Part shown: one piece after another, positions 1-9,861 of the stretch
Layout: each line of letters starts with the position of its first letter
Numbering within the stretch: the stretch's first letter is position 1
Assembly: GCA_027532905.1 (NCBI GenBank)
Contig: JAPZUA010000001.1
Span: 83,565-147,564 of the forward strand
Length of the DNA stretch: 64,000 nucleotides
DNA from: Magnetospirillum sp.
GTDB taxonomy: Bacteria > Pseudomonadota > Alphaproteobacteria > CACIAM-22H2
Direction of reading: 5' to 3'
Position numbers and translations under genes: made by a program
The notes under the pieces: generated by a model
Database searches by the model: none
Seen by the model: only the letters and a program-made list of their open reading frames with translations
What the model was told of the DNA's origin: nothing

Positions 1-532
1 CGCCTGCGAGGGTGGCGGCCGTCGCGCGCAGTTTGGCAAGTTCGGCTTCGACGCGCTCGGCGGCGACGTAAGCCGCCGCGAGGCGCAGATTGAGGCCTTC
101 GCCTTCCTGCACCAAGCGCGCGGCCATCTCGCCCAGCGCTTCGCGCTTGGGCCCGACGAGGCGCTTGGAGATCGCTCCCCCCTTGCCGCCCGGTGTGAGC
201 ACGCAGAAACGGCCGGCGAGGGCGAGATTGCGCGAGGCCTTGGCAAGTTTATCGCCAAAGGGCGGCTCGACGATCTGGATGCGCAGCAAAGCCCCCTGTT
301 CGGGTGCGCGGCCCGGCACGTCCATCAATGCGCGCGCGCCGCCCTCGAGATCGAGGATGGCGCCGAGCTGCGGCACCAACCGCGCCACACGCGCCACATG
401 GATGGTGCCGACGGCCAAGCGCCGGTCGAACGGCTCGCTCGCCACGTCGCGCAACGCACCCTGCACGAGGGCGACAGCGCGATAGGCGTGTTCACGGGTT
501 TCGACGAAGATTTCGTCTGTGGGCGCTCTCAT
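1..532 (-). CDS. rng: Ribonuclease E/G family protein (N-terminal part, cut by window edge)
   Basis: Reading leftward from ATG at 530-532 gives 177 codons with no stop before the window edge. The product has an S1-like stretch (VGTIHVARVARLVPQLGAIL, about residues 42-61) followed by FCVLTPGGKGGAISKRL, which resembles the region after the S1 domain in RNase E/G proteins. Family members are metal-dependent endoribonucleases acting on rRNA precursors and mRNA. The start overlaps the maf stop as ATGA, so the two are translationally coupled. An RNase E/G gene after maf is the usual alphaproteobacterial order. The catalytic DNase I-like and zinc-link parts lie outside the window, so RNase G versus a shorter RNase E-like protein cannot be decided. 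Confidence 0.75.
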   Translation of the reverse strand, partial: MRAPTDEIFVETREHAYRAVALVQGALRDVASEPFDRRLAVGTIHVARVARLVPQLGAILDLEGGARALMDVPGRAPEQGALLRIQIVEPPFGDKLAKASRNLALAGRFCVLTPGGKGGAISKRLVGPKREALGEMAARLVQEGEGLNLRLAAAYVAAERVEAELAKLRATAATLAG

Positions 533-1101
533 AATAGGGCGCGTCCTTTGAGCATTTGCGCCGTCTCGAAAAGATCGAGCCCGACGACGTTGGTGTAGGA
601 GCCCGACAGAAACCGCACGAACGCGGCGGCCGAGCCTTGGATCGCGTAGCCGCCGGCTTTGCCGTCCCACTCGCCGCTTGCGAGATACGCGTCGATCTCC
701 GTCTGAGTCAGGCGCTTGAAGGCGAGCGTGGTGGCCGACAGGCGCAGCGCCGGTTTGGCACCGGGAAGGATCAGGCAAATGCCGCCGAACACAAAATGGC
801 GACGGCCGGAAAGAAGGGCCAGGCACGAAGCGGCCTGCGCTTGGGTTTCGGCCTTGGGCAGAATGCGCCGGCCGACGGCAACGACAGTGTCGGCGGCAAG
901 TACGGCCGCATCGGGATGGTTCGCCGCAACGGCAGCGGCCTTGGCAGCGGCAAGGCGCGTTGCCAGCACGCGCGGGCTTTCGCCCTTGCGCGGTGTTTCG
1001 TCGATATCGGCCGGCGCAACGGCGAAAGGCACAACGCCGATCTGCGCCAGCAAAGCCAGACGGCGCGGGCTTGCCGACGCAAGGACGAGCGGCGGCGCCA
1101 A
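529..1101 (-). CDS. maf: Maf-like nucleoside triphosphate pyrophosphatase
   Basis: This 190-aa protein opens with the Maf signature LASASPRRLALL (about residues 6-17) and has the downstream DETPR and AADTVV-type motifs. Maf proteins hydrolyse non-canonical or surplus nucleoside triphosphates (dTTP/UTP or m7GTP, depending on subgroup) to monophosphates in the cytoplasm. Which substrate applies here is not evident. The start appears to be a TTG at 1099-1101 with AGGAG four bases upstream. That Shine-Dalgarno sits in the 7-base gap after the infA stop. The gene is between infA and the RNase E/G gene in one minus-strand operon. Confidence 0.9.
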   Translation of the reverse strand: MAPPLVLASASPRRLALLAQIGVVPFAVAPADIDETPRKGESPRVLATRLAAAKAAAVAANHPDAAVLAADTVVAVGRRILPKAETQAQAASCLALLSGRRHFVFGGICLILPGAKPALRLSATTLAFKRLTQTEIDAYLASGEWDGKAGGYAIQGSAAAFVRFLSGSYTNVVGLDLFETAQMLKGRALL

Positions 1102-1108
1102 GTGGCTC

Positions 1109-1327
1109 CTACTTGAAGCGGAACGTGATCCGACCCTTGGTCAGATCGTAGGGCGTCATCTCGACATTGACGCGGTCGCCGGCGAGCACGCGGATGCGGT
1201 TCTTGCGCATCTTGCCCGACGTGTGCGCCAGAACCTCGTGGTTGTTGTCGAGTTTCACGCGAAACATCGCATTGGGCAGCAGCTCCTGCACAACGCCCGA
1301 AAATTCGATAAGTCCTTCTTTTGCCAT
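1109..1327 (-). CDS. infA: Translation initiation factor IF-1
   Basis: The 72-aa product starts [13 protein letters not shown] and ends KGRITFRFK, a full-length IF-1 made of one S1-like OB fold. IF-1 binds the 30S A site during initiation. The open frame extends about 20 codons further upstream, but the ATG at 1325-1327 gives the canonical N-terminus, so I start there. It precedes maf by 7 bases and follows the phosphatase gene by about 110 bases. That infA-maf-RNase order is conserved in alphaproteobacteria. Confidence 0.97.
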   Translation of the reverse strand: MAKEGLIEFSGVVQELLPNAMFRVKLDNNHEVLAHTSGKMRKNRIRVLAGDRVNVEMTPYDLTKGRITFRFK

Positions 1328-1435
1328 AGGCCTCCGTCGGAACGATCCGCTGGGCGCGCGAGGCACGCGAAAAACGCGCGCTGGCACGCCAAAAGTCGCG
1401 GGAAATTGGCGCTTTAAGGGGCCGGGGTCAAGCCC

Positions 1436-1909
1436 TTATCCGTCGGGCGCGTCGGCATCCTCGCGCGCGAGGTCCGGAAAACGCCGCAGGATGCGGGTTT
1501 TGAGCTGGTCGCGCAGCTGCCGATAGCCCTCCATCCGCGCCTCGCGGCTGCCCTCTTCGATCAGCGCCGGGTCGAAAGTGGGCCAATATTCGACGTCGCA
1601 GGCCATGATGCGCGTGAGTTCGAGGGCTTTGTGGTGCGCCTCGGGGCTCAAGGTCACGATCATGTCGAACGAGCTGTCGACGAGCTCGTCGAAGGTCTTG
1701 GCCTTGTGGCGGTGGATGTCGATGCCGATCTCGTCGAGGGCGGCGATCACGAACGGATCGACGGGCTCGCGCTTGACGCCGGCCGAGTCGACATAGACGC
1801 GCGTACCCAGCAGCCGCTTGGCCAGCCCCTCGGCCATGGGCGAACGCACGGCGTTCAGCGTGCAGCAGAACAGCAGGCTTCCGATTTTCGGCGTCGGGGG
1901 AGCCGACAT
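1436..1909 (-). CDS. Low-molecular-weight protein-tyrosine phosphatase / ArsC-like
   Basis: The 157-aa protein carries the phosphatase P-loop C-x5-R near its N-terminus (CTLNAVRS, residues 16-23). This places it in the low-molecular-weight tyrosine phosphatase/arsenate reductase fold. The usual general-acid Asp would lie near the C-terminal third (candidate around PTFDP). The substrate is unknown; the family either dephosphorylates protein tyrosines or reduces arsenate. It follows the UPF0262 gene by 7 bases in the hisD-to-infA block, and nothing nearby suggests arsenic metabolism. The location is typical of alphaproteobacterial genomes. Confidence 0.85.
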   Translation of the reverse strand: MSAPPTPKIGSLLFCCTLNAVRSPMAEGLAKRLLGTRVYVDSAGVKREPVDPFVIAALDEIGIDIHRHKAKTFDELVDSSFDMIVTLSPEAHHKALELTRIMACDVEYWPTFDPALIEEGSREARMEGYRQLRDQLKTRILRRFPDLAREDADAPDG

Positions 1910-1916
1910 CGGCCCG

Positions 1917-2402
1917 TCACGCGCGAATGTGCAGCACGCAGATCAGCGTGAACAGCCGCCGCGCGGTGTTGAGATCGAGCACGATCTTGCCTTCCAGCCG
2001 CTCGCGCAGCAGTTCGGATCCTTCGTTGTGCACCGCGCGCCGGCCCATATCGAGGGCCTCGATCTGGGTCGGCGACAGGCGCTTGATCGCGTCGTAGTAG
2101 CTTTCGCAGACCGTGAAATAGTCTTTGATCACGCTGCGGAACGGCGTCAACGCCAGCACGATCTTTTCGACCGCATCGCCCTGCTCGGCGCGCACGTCGA
2201 AGGCCAAGCGCTGCTCTTCGATCGAGAGTTTGAGGTGGTAGGGCCCGGCCTCGACGCCGAGGAGCTCGAAGCGGTTGTCCTCGAGCAGGTCGAAGATCGC
2301 GACCGTGCGCTCGTGCTCGATGTCGGCATTGCGCCTTACGCGCAATTGCTCGTCGAGATCGATCTTGGAAATGCGGTTGCGGCGGTCGGAAGAGCCATCC
2401 AT
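1917..2402 (-). CDS. UPF0262 family protein
   Basis: This 161-aa soluble protein begins MDGSSDRRNRISKIDLDEQ and matches my memory of the UPF0262 family, which is essentially confined to alphaproteobacteria and has no established function. No signal peptide or membrane segment is seen. It starts 2 bases downstream of the hisD stop and ends 7 bases before the phosphatase gene, so it is almost certainly co-transcribed with both. Association with hisD is the usual context. Confidence 0.85.
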   Translation of the reverse strand: MDGSSDRRNRISKIDLDEQLRVRRNADIEHERTVAIFDLLEDNRFELLGVEAGPYHLKLSIEEQRLAFDVRAEQGDAVEKIVLALTPFRSVIKDYFTVCESYYDAIKRLSPTQIEALDMGRRAVHNEGSELLRERLEGKIVLDLNTARRLFTLICVLHIRA

Positions 2403-2404
2403 CC

Positions 2405-3706
2405 CTACCCCCTCTTTGCAGCGGCGCGAAGTGCGATCGATGCCGCGTGGCTTGCCAGCCCCTCGGCTTCGGCAAGGGCCGTGCCGGCGGGGGCGAGGCG
2501 GCGCAAGCCCGCCGCATCGGCGCCCATCAAGGTCGTGCGCTTGACGAACGCATCCACACCCAAGCCCGACGAGAAGCGCGCCGCGCGCGAGGTCGGCAGC
2601 ACATGGTTGGGGCCGGCGAGATAGTCGCCCAACGCCTCGGGCGCAAAACGCCCCAAGAAAATCGCACCGACATGGCGCACGCGGGCGGCCAAACGCTCAG
2701 GGGCGGCCACGGCAAGCTGCAGATGCTCCGGTGCGAGCCGGTCGATCAGCGCAACGCTGTCGTCGAGCTTGCCGACGCGGATCGTCGCCCCGTGCTTGCG
2801 CCACGAGGCGGCGGCGATCTTGCGGCGCGGATGCGTCTTGAGCTCGTTGAGCACTGCCGCATTCACGGCCGCGATGAAGCGGGCATCGTCGGAAATCAGG
2901 ATCGACTGGGCCGCTTCATCGTGTTCGGCCTGGGCCAGAAGATCGACCGCGATCCAGCGCGGGTCGTTTTTGCCGTCGGCAACGACGACAACTTCGGAAG
3001 GCCCCGCGATTAGATCGATGCCGACCGTGCCGAAGACGAGGCGCTTGGCGGCGGCGACATAGGCATTGCCGGGGCCGGTGATCTTGTCGACCGCCGCGAT
3101 CGTCTTGGTGCCGTAGGCAAGGGCGGCCACGGCCTGCGCCCCGCCGACCCGGTAGATTTCGTCCACGCCCGCGATTTTGCACGCGGCGAGAACAAGCGGA
3201 TTGAGCTTGCCGTCAGGCGTGGGGACGACGACGACCAGCCGCGGTACGCCCGCCACCTTCGCCGGAACGGCATTCATCAGCACCGACGACGGGTACGCCG
3301 CCTGCCCGCCCGGCACATAGAGCCCGACCGCGTCGATCGGCGTCCAGCGCCAGCCGAGCAGCAGGCCTGCTTTGTCTTTCCACACCGCATCGGTCGGATG
3401 CTGTTTGGCGTGGTAGGCGGCAATGCGGCTTGCGGCAAGCTCGAGCGCCTTAACGGTCGCAGGCGCGCAAGCTTTGAGGGCGGCCGAAATTTCGGCGGGG
3501 CGCACGCGCAGATCGGCGGCTTTGATCGCCATGCGGTCAAAGCGGTTCGTGTATTCGACAAGGGCCGCATCGCCGCGCTTTTTCACGTCGGCCACGATCT
3601 TGGCCGCGATCGCGTCGGCCGATTGCGAATGCGCGTCGCGCGAGGCCAGCAGGCGCTTGAACTTCGCGTCGAAGCCGGGCGTGGTTGCGTCGAGATCAAG
3701 CGGCAC
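2405..3706 (-). CDS. hisD: Histidinol dehydrogenase
   Basis: The 433-aa product is full length for HisD, which oxidises L-histidinol to L-histidine with two NAD+ in the last steps of histidine synthesis. Diagnostic stretches are visible: [30 protein letters not shown] (zinc-ligand region), APEHLQL and [13 protein letters not shown]. The start is a GTG at 3704-3706 and overlaps the end of hisG by 11 bases, so the two are translationally coupled. Other histidine genes are not in this window apart from hisG. Confidence 0.97.
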   Translation of the reverse strand: MPLDLDATTPGFDAKFKRLLASRDAHSQSADAIAAKIVADVKKRGDAALVEYTNRFDRMAIKAADLRVRPAEISAALKACAPATVKALELAASRIAAYHAKQHPTDAVWKDKAGLLLGWRWTPIDAVGLYVPGGQAAYPSSVLMNAVPAKVAGVPRLVVVVPTPDGKLNPLVLAACKIAGVDEIYRVGGAQAVAALAYGTKTIAAVDKITGPGNAYVAAAKRLVFGTVGIDLIAGPSEVVVVADGKNDPRWIAVDLLAQAEHDEAAQSILISDDARFIAAVNAAVLNELKTHPRRKIAAASWRKHGATIRVGKLDDSVALIDRLAPEHLQLAVAAPERLAARVRHVGAIFLGRFAPEALGDYLAGPNHVLPTSRAARFSSGLGVDAFVKRTTLMGADAAGLRRLAPAGTALAEAEGLASHAASIALRAAAKRG

Positions 3707-4358
3707 GGGTCGCCTCCGCGATGCGGTCGATCAGCGGCTGCACGTCGCCGTGGCGCGTTTTGAGCGCAGCCCGGTTCACGATCAGCTTCGTGGTGACGTC
3801 GGCGATGTGCTCGACCTCGACGAGGCCGTTGGCTTTGAGCGTGGCGCCCGACGACACGAGATCGACGATGCGGCGCGCAAGCCCCAAGGCCGGGGCGAGT
3901 TCGATCGCCCCGTTCATCTTGATGCATTCGGCCTGCACGCCGCGACGCGCGAAATATTTGCGCGTGACGTTCGGATATTTCGTGGCGACGCGCACATGGC
4001 TCCATTTGCGCGGATCGTCGCGGCCCGCAAGATCGGCAGGCTCGGCCACCGACAAGCGGCATTTGCCGATGCCCAGATCGAGCGGTGCATAGATCTCCGA
4101 ATAGTCGAATTCGACGATCACGTCGTTGCCCGCAACGCCGAGATGCGCGGCCCCGAACGCGACGAGGGTAGCGACGTCGAAGGCGCGCGCGCGCACGATG
4201 TCGAGATGCGGGTCGTTGGTCTGGAAGCGCAGCAGGCGCGTGTCGGGATTGTCGAACTCGGGCTCGGGCCGGATGCCGGCGGCATAAAGCAGCGGCATCA
4301 CTTCTTTGAGGATGCGTCCGTTCGACAGGGCAAGAATGAGTTTGTCGTTGGCTGGCAC
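3696..4358 (-). CDS. hisG: ATP phosphoribosyltransferase, short (HisZ-dependent) form
   Basis: HisG joins ATP and PRPP in the first committed step of histidine synthesis. The frame is open far upstream, but homology begins at [19 protein letters not shown] therefore start at GTG 4356-4358, giving 220 aa; a GGAG lies about 11 bases upstream. The PRPP-binding region is near residues 140-165. At this length the C-terminal ACT-like regulatory domain of long HisG is absent. Short HisG enzymes normally need the HisS-like partner HisZ, for which I see no separate gene here. It is followed by hisD with an 11-base overlap. Confidence 0.93.
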   Translation of the reverse strand: MPANDKLILALSNGRILKEVMPLLYAAGIRPEPEFDNPDTRLLRFQTNDPHLDIVRARAFDVATLVAFGAAHLGVAGNDVIVEFDYSEIYAPLDLGIGKCRLSVAEPADLAGRDDPRKWSHVRVATKYPNVTRKYFARRGVQAECIKMNGAIELAPALGLARRIVDLVSSGATLKANGLVEVEHIADVTTKLIVNRAALKTRHGDVQPLIDRIAEATRAA

Positions 4359-4416
4359 GGGCAGAAGAACTCCGATCGAGGCGTAAACGCAAATGCGCGC
4401 ACGAGGGCGCGTCGTT

Positions 4417-4892
4417 TTACCCGACCGGATGTCGCGGGCGCCACTGGGTCGGCCACGGATCGCCGATATCCTGCATGAGGCACGCGATGTGCGGCCCTTC
4501 GAGGCGGATCGCCGCGTCGCCCGCAAACACCATGACGATGGCACCCGGATGCGCTTCGATCGTCAGCAGTTCGAGCACGCGCCCGCGCTCGCGCTGGTCG
4601 AGGCCGCGGCGACGCACATTGTCGATGCCGGCGAAATGCACGCCGCAATTGACGCGCTCGTAGGAATTGCACGGCGCAAACGCCGGATCGACAGGCTCGG
4701 GCTCGGGCTCGACCTCCCAGGTATCCTGGCAGTTTTCCCAGCGAAAGCGGTTGGCCACGAGCACGAATTCGCGCTGGCCCGCGTCGAACTTCATGTCGCC
4801 GATCGGGATCAGCGCATCCTGCAGGCAAGCAGCGATGATGCGGAAATCTTCCGCGTCCGTCGCCTTCAAGCGCAGGCCCTGGGCGGCGGCTG

Positions 4893-4896
<4 letters not shown>
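4417..4896 (-). CDS. DUF2948 family protein
   Basis: A 159-aa cytoplasmic protein ([20 protein letters not shown] at residues 8-27) of the alphaproteobacterial DUF2948 family, whose function is unknown. No signal peptide or membrane helix is present. Its ATG overlaps the murA stop (ATGA at 4893-4896), and hisG follows after 58 bases. The placement between murA and hisG is conserved in this lineage, which supports a real gene. Confidence 0.85.
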
Positions 4897-6185
<1,289 letters not shown>

Positions 6186-6272
6186 CACCCTCCCTTACCC
6201 CGGTCGGACGGCAAAATCCAGAAGAGACAAAGGAATAGGCCGGGCACCAAGCCGTGTGCTATCGCCGCCCCC

Positions 6273-7202
6273 ATGTGGATCGGTATTGCTGCGGGGCTGG
6301 GTGCCGGGGCCATGTGGGGCTTGAGCTTTATCGCCCCCCTGGCGGTCGCCCCCTATACGGCCTTCGACGTGACGGCGGGGCGCTACGTCGTTTACGGCCT
6401 CGCGTCGGCGGCCATTCTGCTGGCCGCCCGCCGCGATGTGCTGCGGACCTTTTCGCGCAACGATTGGCGCACGGCCCTGTGGCTCGGGCTGCTCGGCTAC
6501 GTGGTCTATTACCTGCTCGTGGCCTTCGCGGTCCAATTGGCGGGCGCCGCCCTGCCCGCTTTGGTCGTCGGCTGCCTGCCGATCCTGCTTGCGATCTATG
6601 CCAATTTCCGCGCGCCGGCGATCGCGTGGCGCGCACTACTGGCACCGCTTGCCGCGATCGCGGCGGGCTTGGCGCTCGTCAATCTCGAAGCGGCGTTGCA
6701 AGCGCCCACGATCGACAGCCGATTGGCGCTGGCGGCGGGCCTCGCACTTGCAATGGGCGCCACGCTCGTGTGGATGTGGTACGCGATCGTCAATGCAGAT
6801 GCGCTGAAGCGCCTGCCGAGGATGGATGCCGTCGCGTGGGCAGGCTTGACCGGGCTCGGCGCCGGTGCCGGCATGGTGCTGCTCGGGCTGCCGGGCGTTG
6901 CGATGGGTCTGTCGAAAATCCCCGAGCTTGGGCTGCTGCGCGCCGAAGCGATTCCGCTGATCGTGTGGTCGCTCGCAACAGGGCTGCTCAGTTCATGGTT
7001 CGCGACGTATCTGTGGTCGCTTGCCGCCCAGCGCCTGCCCTTGGCGCTGTCCGCGCAATTGATCGTCTCCGAAACGCTGTTCGCATTGCTGTTCGGCTTC
7101 ATCCATGCCGAACGTTTTCCGAGTGCCTTCGAGGGGGCGGGTGCAATCCTGCTCGTCGCGGGCGTGATGCTCGGTACCTACCGCTTCTATCGCGTGCGCT
7201 AG
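6273..7202 (+). CDS. EamA-family (DMT) transporter
   Basis: A 309-aa polytopic membrane protein with about ten hydrophobic segments in the two-repeat EamA arrangement. It starts MWIGIAAGLGAGAMWGLSFI. Family members export amino acids, metabolites or drugs; the substrate is not predictable. No convincing Shine-Dalgarno precedes the ATG at 6273, so the start is less certain than the frame. It is divergent from murA and its stop overlaps the end of the DUF924 gene by four bases (convergent). Confidence 0.85.
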   Translation: MWIGIAAGLGAGAMWGLSFIAPLAVAPYTAFDVTAGRYVVYGLASAAILLAARRDVLRTFSRNDWRTALWLGLLGYVVYYLLVAFAVQLAGAALPALVVGCLPILLAIYANFRAPAIAWRALLAPLAAIAAGLALVNLEAALQAPTIDSRLALAAGLALAMGATLVWMWYAIVNADALKRLPRMDAVAWAGLTGLGAGAGMVLLGLPGVAMGLSKIPELGLLRAEAIPLIVWSLATGLLSSWFATYLWSLAAQRLPLALSAQLIVSETLFALLFGFIHAERFPSAFEGAGAILLVAGVMLGTYRFYRVR

Positions 7203-7906
7203 AAACCTGCCCCCGGTTCGGCGAGATAGGCTTGCTCGTCGGCCGTGCTCGTGCGGCCCAAAAATGCATTGCGATGGGCAAAGCGGCCGAAGCGCACGAT
7301 CACGTCGCGGTGCGCTATCGCGGACTTGAGCGCGCGCGCGCGCCACGGCGCTTCCGGCAGGCTTTCGACGAGCCGCACGCATTCGTTTTGGGCGCCGAGA
7401 TCCTCGGCATGCGTGAACGGCAGATAGACGAACAGGCGCATGACGGGCGGCAAAGTTTGGTCGAAACCGCGCGCGACGATGCGGCGTGCCAGCGACAGCG
7501 CCGCTTCGTCGCTGGCAAACGCAAGCGGCGTGCCGCGATGGATGTTGCGCGGCATCTGATCGAGCAGCAGGATCAGCGCCAACGCACCCTCGGGCGTGTC
7601 GCCAAGCCGCGCCAACGCACCTTGTGCAGCCTCGGCCGCCAAGGCGCCAAACCGTTCGCGGCATTCTTGGTCGAACGCCGCGTCTGCCTTGAACCACGAA
7701 TCGCGGAACGCGTCGCGCAGCGGATCGTTCGGGTCCCCGAACCAGAAATCGAGCACGGCCGCGACGGTTGCTTCGTCGGCCAACGCAGCACGGCCGCGCA
7801 GCTGCAGCTTGCGGCGCTTCAAATTGGCGCGCAGCGCTTCGCCCTCGGCAGCCTTGCGCCGCGCTTCGGCCGCCAGCGCATGCGGGCCTTTGATGTCGCG
7901 GTTCAC
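7199..7906 (-). CDS. DUF924 family protein
   Basis: A 235-aa soluble protein. The family block begins at VLDFWFGDPND (about residue 50) and continues through LILLLDQMPRNIHRGTP and the PLTHAED-like stretch FVYLPFTHAED, which identify DUF924, a helical TPR-like family of unknown function. The first 45 or so residues are charged and precede the conserved domain. The start is a GTG whose GTGA overlaps the stop of the upstream metallo-beta-lactamase-fold gene, which suggests co-translation. Confidence 0.85.
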   Translation of the reverse strand: MNRDIKGPHALAAEARRKAAEGEALRANLKRRKLQLRGRAALADEATVAAVLDFWFGDPNDPLRDAFRDSWFKADAAFDQECRERFGALAAEAAQGALARLGDTPEGALALILLLDQMPRNIHRGTPLAFASDEAALSLARRIVARGFDQTLPPVMRLFVYLPFTHAEDLGAQNECVRLVESLPEAPWRARALKSAIAHRDVIVRFGRFAHRNAFLGRTSTADEQAYLAEPGAGF

Positions 7907-8781
7907 AGCTCAACCAAAGGCAATTTCAAAAACCGATTGCCCTTGGCCGACGCCGGCGGCATCTGCCCGCCGCGAATATTGATCTGGATTGCGGGCAGCA
8001 GCAGATTGGGCGTGTCGAGCGTGCGGTCGCGCGCTTCGCGCAAAGCCACGTACGCACCCTCGTCCACGCCGTCTTTCACATGGATGTTGCCCGCCCGCTG
8101 TTCGGCGACGGTCGAACAATAGGCAAGTGCGCGTCCGCCGGGTTGGTAATCGTGTGCGGTGTAGATCAGCGTGTCGCCGGGCAGATCGAGCAGCTTGCGG
8201 ATCGAGCGATAGAGCGTTTGCGCCGAGCCGCCTGGAAAGTCGGTGCGGGCCGTCCCTGAGTCCGGCATGAACAGCACGTCGCCGACAAAGGCATGGATGC
8301 GGCCCGATTTGCCGGTCACAAGCAAGCCAGTGCAGGCGGGCGTGTGGCCGGGCGTATCGCGCGACATGGCGCGCAGGCCGCCGATTTCGAGCACGTCGCC
8401 GTCGCGCAGCAGCCGGTCGAACTGGCTGCCGTCGCAGCGGAACTCAGGCTCGAATTCGAACTTTGCAGCCCAGTGTTTCTGCACCTCGGTCACGCCCGCA
8501 CCGATTGCCGTGCGCCCGCCGATGCGCTGCTGCAAGACGGCCGAACCGCTCAGATGGTCCGCATGCGGATGCGTATCGACGATCCAGTCGACATTCTTGC
8601 CCGCGACCGCTTGCACCAGCCGATCGACCGAAGCCGATCCCAGGCGCGCCGATTTCGCGTCGAAATCCAGCACCGGATCGACGACAAGGACATGGTTGCT
8701 GGAAGGGTCCGCAACCACGTAGCTGAGGCTCGACGTGGCTTCGTCGAAGAAGGCGGTCACATGCGGTTCATGCGTGTCCAT
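7903..8781 (-). CDS. MBL-fold metallohydrolase, ETHE1/Blh-like
   Basis: The 292-aa protein has the metal-binding THPHADHL motif (about residues 79-86), a second His at DTPGHTPACTG, an Asp in VGDVLFMPDSG, and a C-terminal YTAHDY. The spacing fits the persulfide dioxygenase/ETHE1 and Blh group rather than beta-lactamases. Such proteins typically bind iron and oxidise persulfides, but related hydrolases exist. No signal peptide is seen, so it is probably cytoplasmic. The soeABC sulfite dehydrogenase a few kilobases away makes a sulfur role attractive, but this is inference. Confidence 0.8.
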   Translation of the reverse strand: MDTHEPHVTAFFDEATSSLSYVVADPSSNHVLVVDPVLDFDAKSARLGSASVDRLVQAVAGKNVDWIVDTHPHADHLSGSAVLQQRIGGRTAIGAGVTEVQKHWAAKFEFEPEFRCDGSQFDRLLRDGDVLEIGGLRAMSRDTPGHTPACTGLLVTGKSGRIHAFVGDVLFMPDSGTARTDFPGGSAQTLYRSIRKLLDLPGDTLIYTAHDYQPGGRALAYCSTVAEQRAGNIHVKDGVDEGAYVALREARDRTLDTPNLLLPAIQINIRGGQMPPASAKGNRFLKLPLVEL

Positions 8782-8806
8782 CGAGCGGCCTCGCGCGAAC
8801 GGGAAA

Positions 8807-9229
8807 CTACGGATTGCGGCCGAGGCCGCGCAGCTCTTCGACGAGCCGACGCTCCTCGTCGTCGAGCACCTGACGATACGCCTCGTAGAGCGCCGGGGGA
8901 ATGTTGTCGAACGTGCCGCGCCGGTTTTCGCGCAAACGCGCCAAGCGCCGTTCGAGCCGGAACACGCGCGTTGCGGCGTCGTCGCTCGTCCCCTCTTCGA
9001 GGCGGCTCACAAGCGGGGCAAGCCTTGCGCGCAGTTCGGCGCGCTGTTCGGGCTCGAGTGCTCGGTCGAGCAATGTCTCGATCTGGCTTACGAGTTTTTC
9101 GAACTCGGCGCGCACATCCACTTGTGCTGGGACGGGTGCCGGCGCTTGCGCAGCCGCAACGCCGCTGCCCAGGAGAGCCCCAAGGGCAAGCGCCCTCAGC
9201 GCTGTTTGATATGGTGGTAGACGTGCCAT
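8807..9229 (-). CDS. Small periplasmic protein, helical, unknown function
   Basis: A 140-aa product with a clear signal peptide: basic MARLPPYQ, a hydrophobic core and a likely cut after VAAAQA at residue 29. The mature part is charged and mostly helical (RLERRLARLRENRRG, LDDEERRLVEELRG), reminiscent of small heavy-metal-resistance/Spy-like periplasmic helical proteins, but I cannot assign a family. The ATG at 9227-9229 lies inside the end of the glycosylase gene (34-base overlap). The frame is supported by the typical signal sequence and the compact gene context. Confidence 0.65.
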   Translation of the reverse strand: MARLPPYQTALRALALGALLGSGVAAAQAPAPVPAQVDVRAEFEKLVSQIETLLDRALEPEQRAELRARLAPLVSRLEEGTSDDAATRVFRLERRLARLRENRRGTFDNIPPALYEAYRQVLDDEERRLVEELRGLGRNP

Positions 9230-9843
9230 AGGAACAAGGCACCGGCCGAACGATGCGGGCGCCACGCCTCGCCGAGCTTGCGCAGCTTCTTTTCGTCGGG
9301 CCGGTCGCGTAGGTTTTTCAGAACGCGCATCGCCTCCTGCAAGGCGAGATCGTTGGCAGGCCACACGTCCGTGCGCTGCAGCGCAAACAGCAGATAGATT
9401 TCGGCACTCCAGCGCCCGAGACCCTTGAGGCGCGTGATCGCGGCGATCGCGTCTTCGTCGGGTGCAGCGTGCAAAACGTCGAAATCGAGATCGCCGGACA
9501 CGACCGCTTCGGCAAGCCCGCGCGCATAAAGCGCTTTCTGGCGCGACAGGCCGAAGCTGCGCAACGCGTCGGCGTCGAATTCGAGCAGGCGTTCGGCGCG
9601 GATTTCGCCCAAGCCCGCTTCCAGACGCTTCCAGATGCCGCTGGCCGCCGCGATCGACACTTGCTGCGACACGATGGCGCGCAAAAATCCTTCGAAACCT
9701 TGCGTGCGGATGCGCGGCGCGGGCTTGCCGATGCGCCCAAGCCATTCGGCCACGTCTTCGTCCTGCTTGGCGAGGGCGCCAAGCGAACGCGACAAGACGC
9801 GTTTGGCGCGGGCTTCGGTCGAGGCTTGGAGCTGCGGCGGCAA
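9196..9843 (-). CDS. DNA-3-methyladenine glycosylase II (AlkA-type, HhH-GPD)
   Basis: The 215-aa protein carries a helix-hairpin-helix/GPD core: FLRAIVSQQVSIAAASGIW, then ITRLKGLGRWSAEIYLLFAL, then the catalytic Asp in WPANDLALQEA. These enzymes excise alkylated purines to start base-excision repair. The length fits the short AlkA group lacking the N-terminal domain of E. coli AlkA. The start is probably a TTG at 9841-9843, with no strong Shine-Dalgarno and no alternative Met nearby. The 3' end overlaps the next gene. Confidence 0.88.
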   Translation of the reverse strand: MPPQLQASTEARAKRVLSRSLGALAKQDEDVAEWLGRIGKPAPRIRTQGFEGFLRAIVSQQVSIAAASGIWKRLEAGLGEIRAERLLEFDADALRSFGLSRQKALYARGLAEAVVSGDLDFDVLHAAPDEDAIAAITRLKGLGRWSAEIYLLFALQRTDVWPANDLALQEAMRVLKNLRDRPDEKKLRKLGEAWRPHRSAGALFLWHVYHHIKQR

Positions 9844-9861
9844 GGAAAGGCGCGCTTTGCG

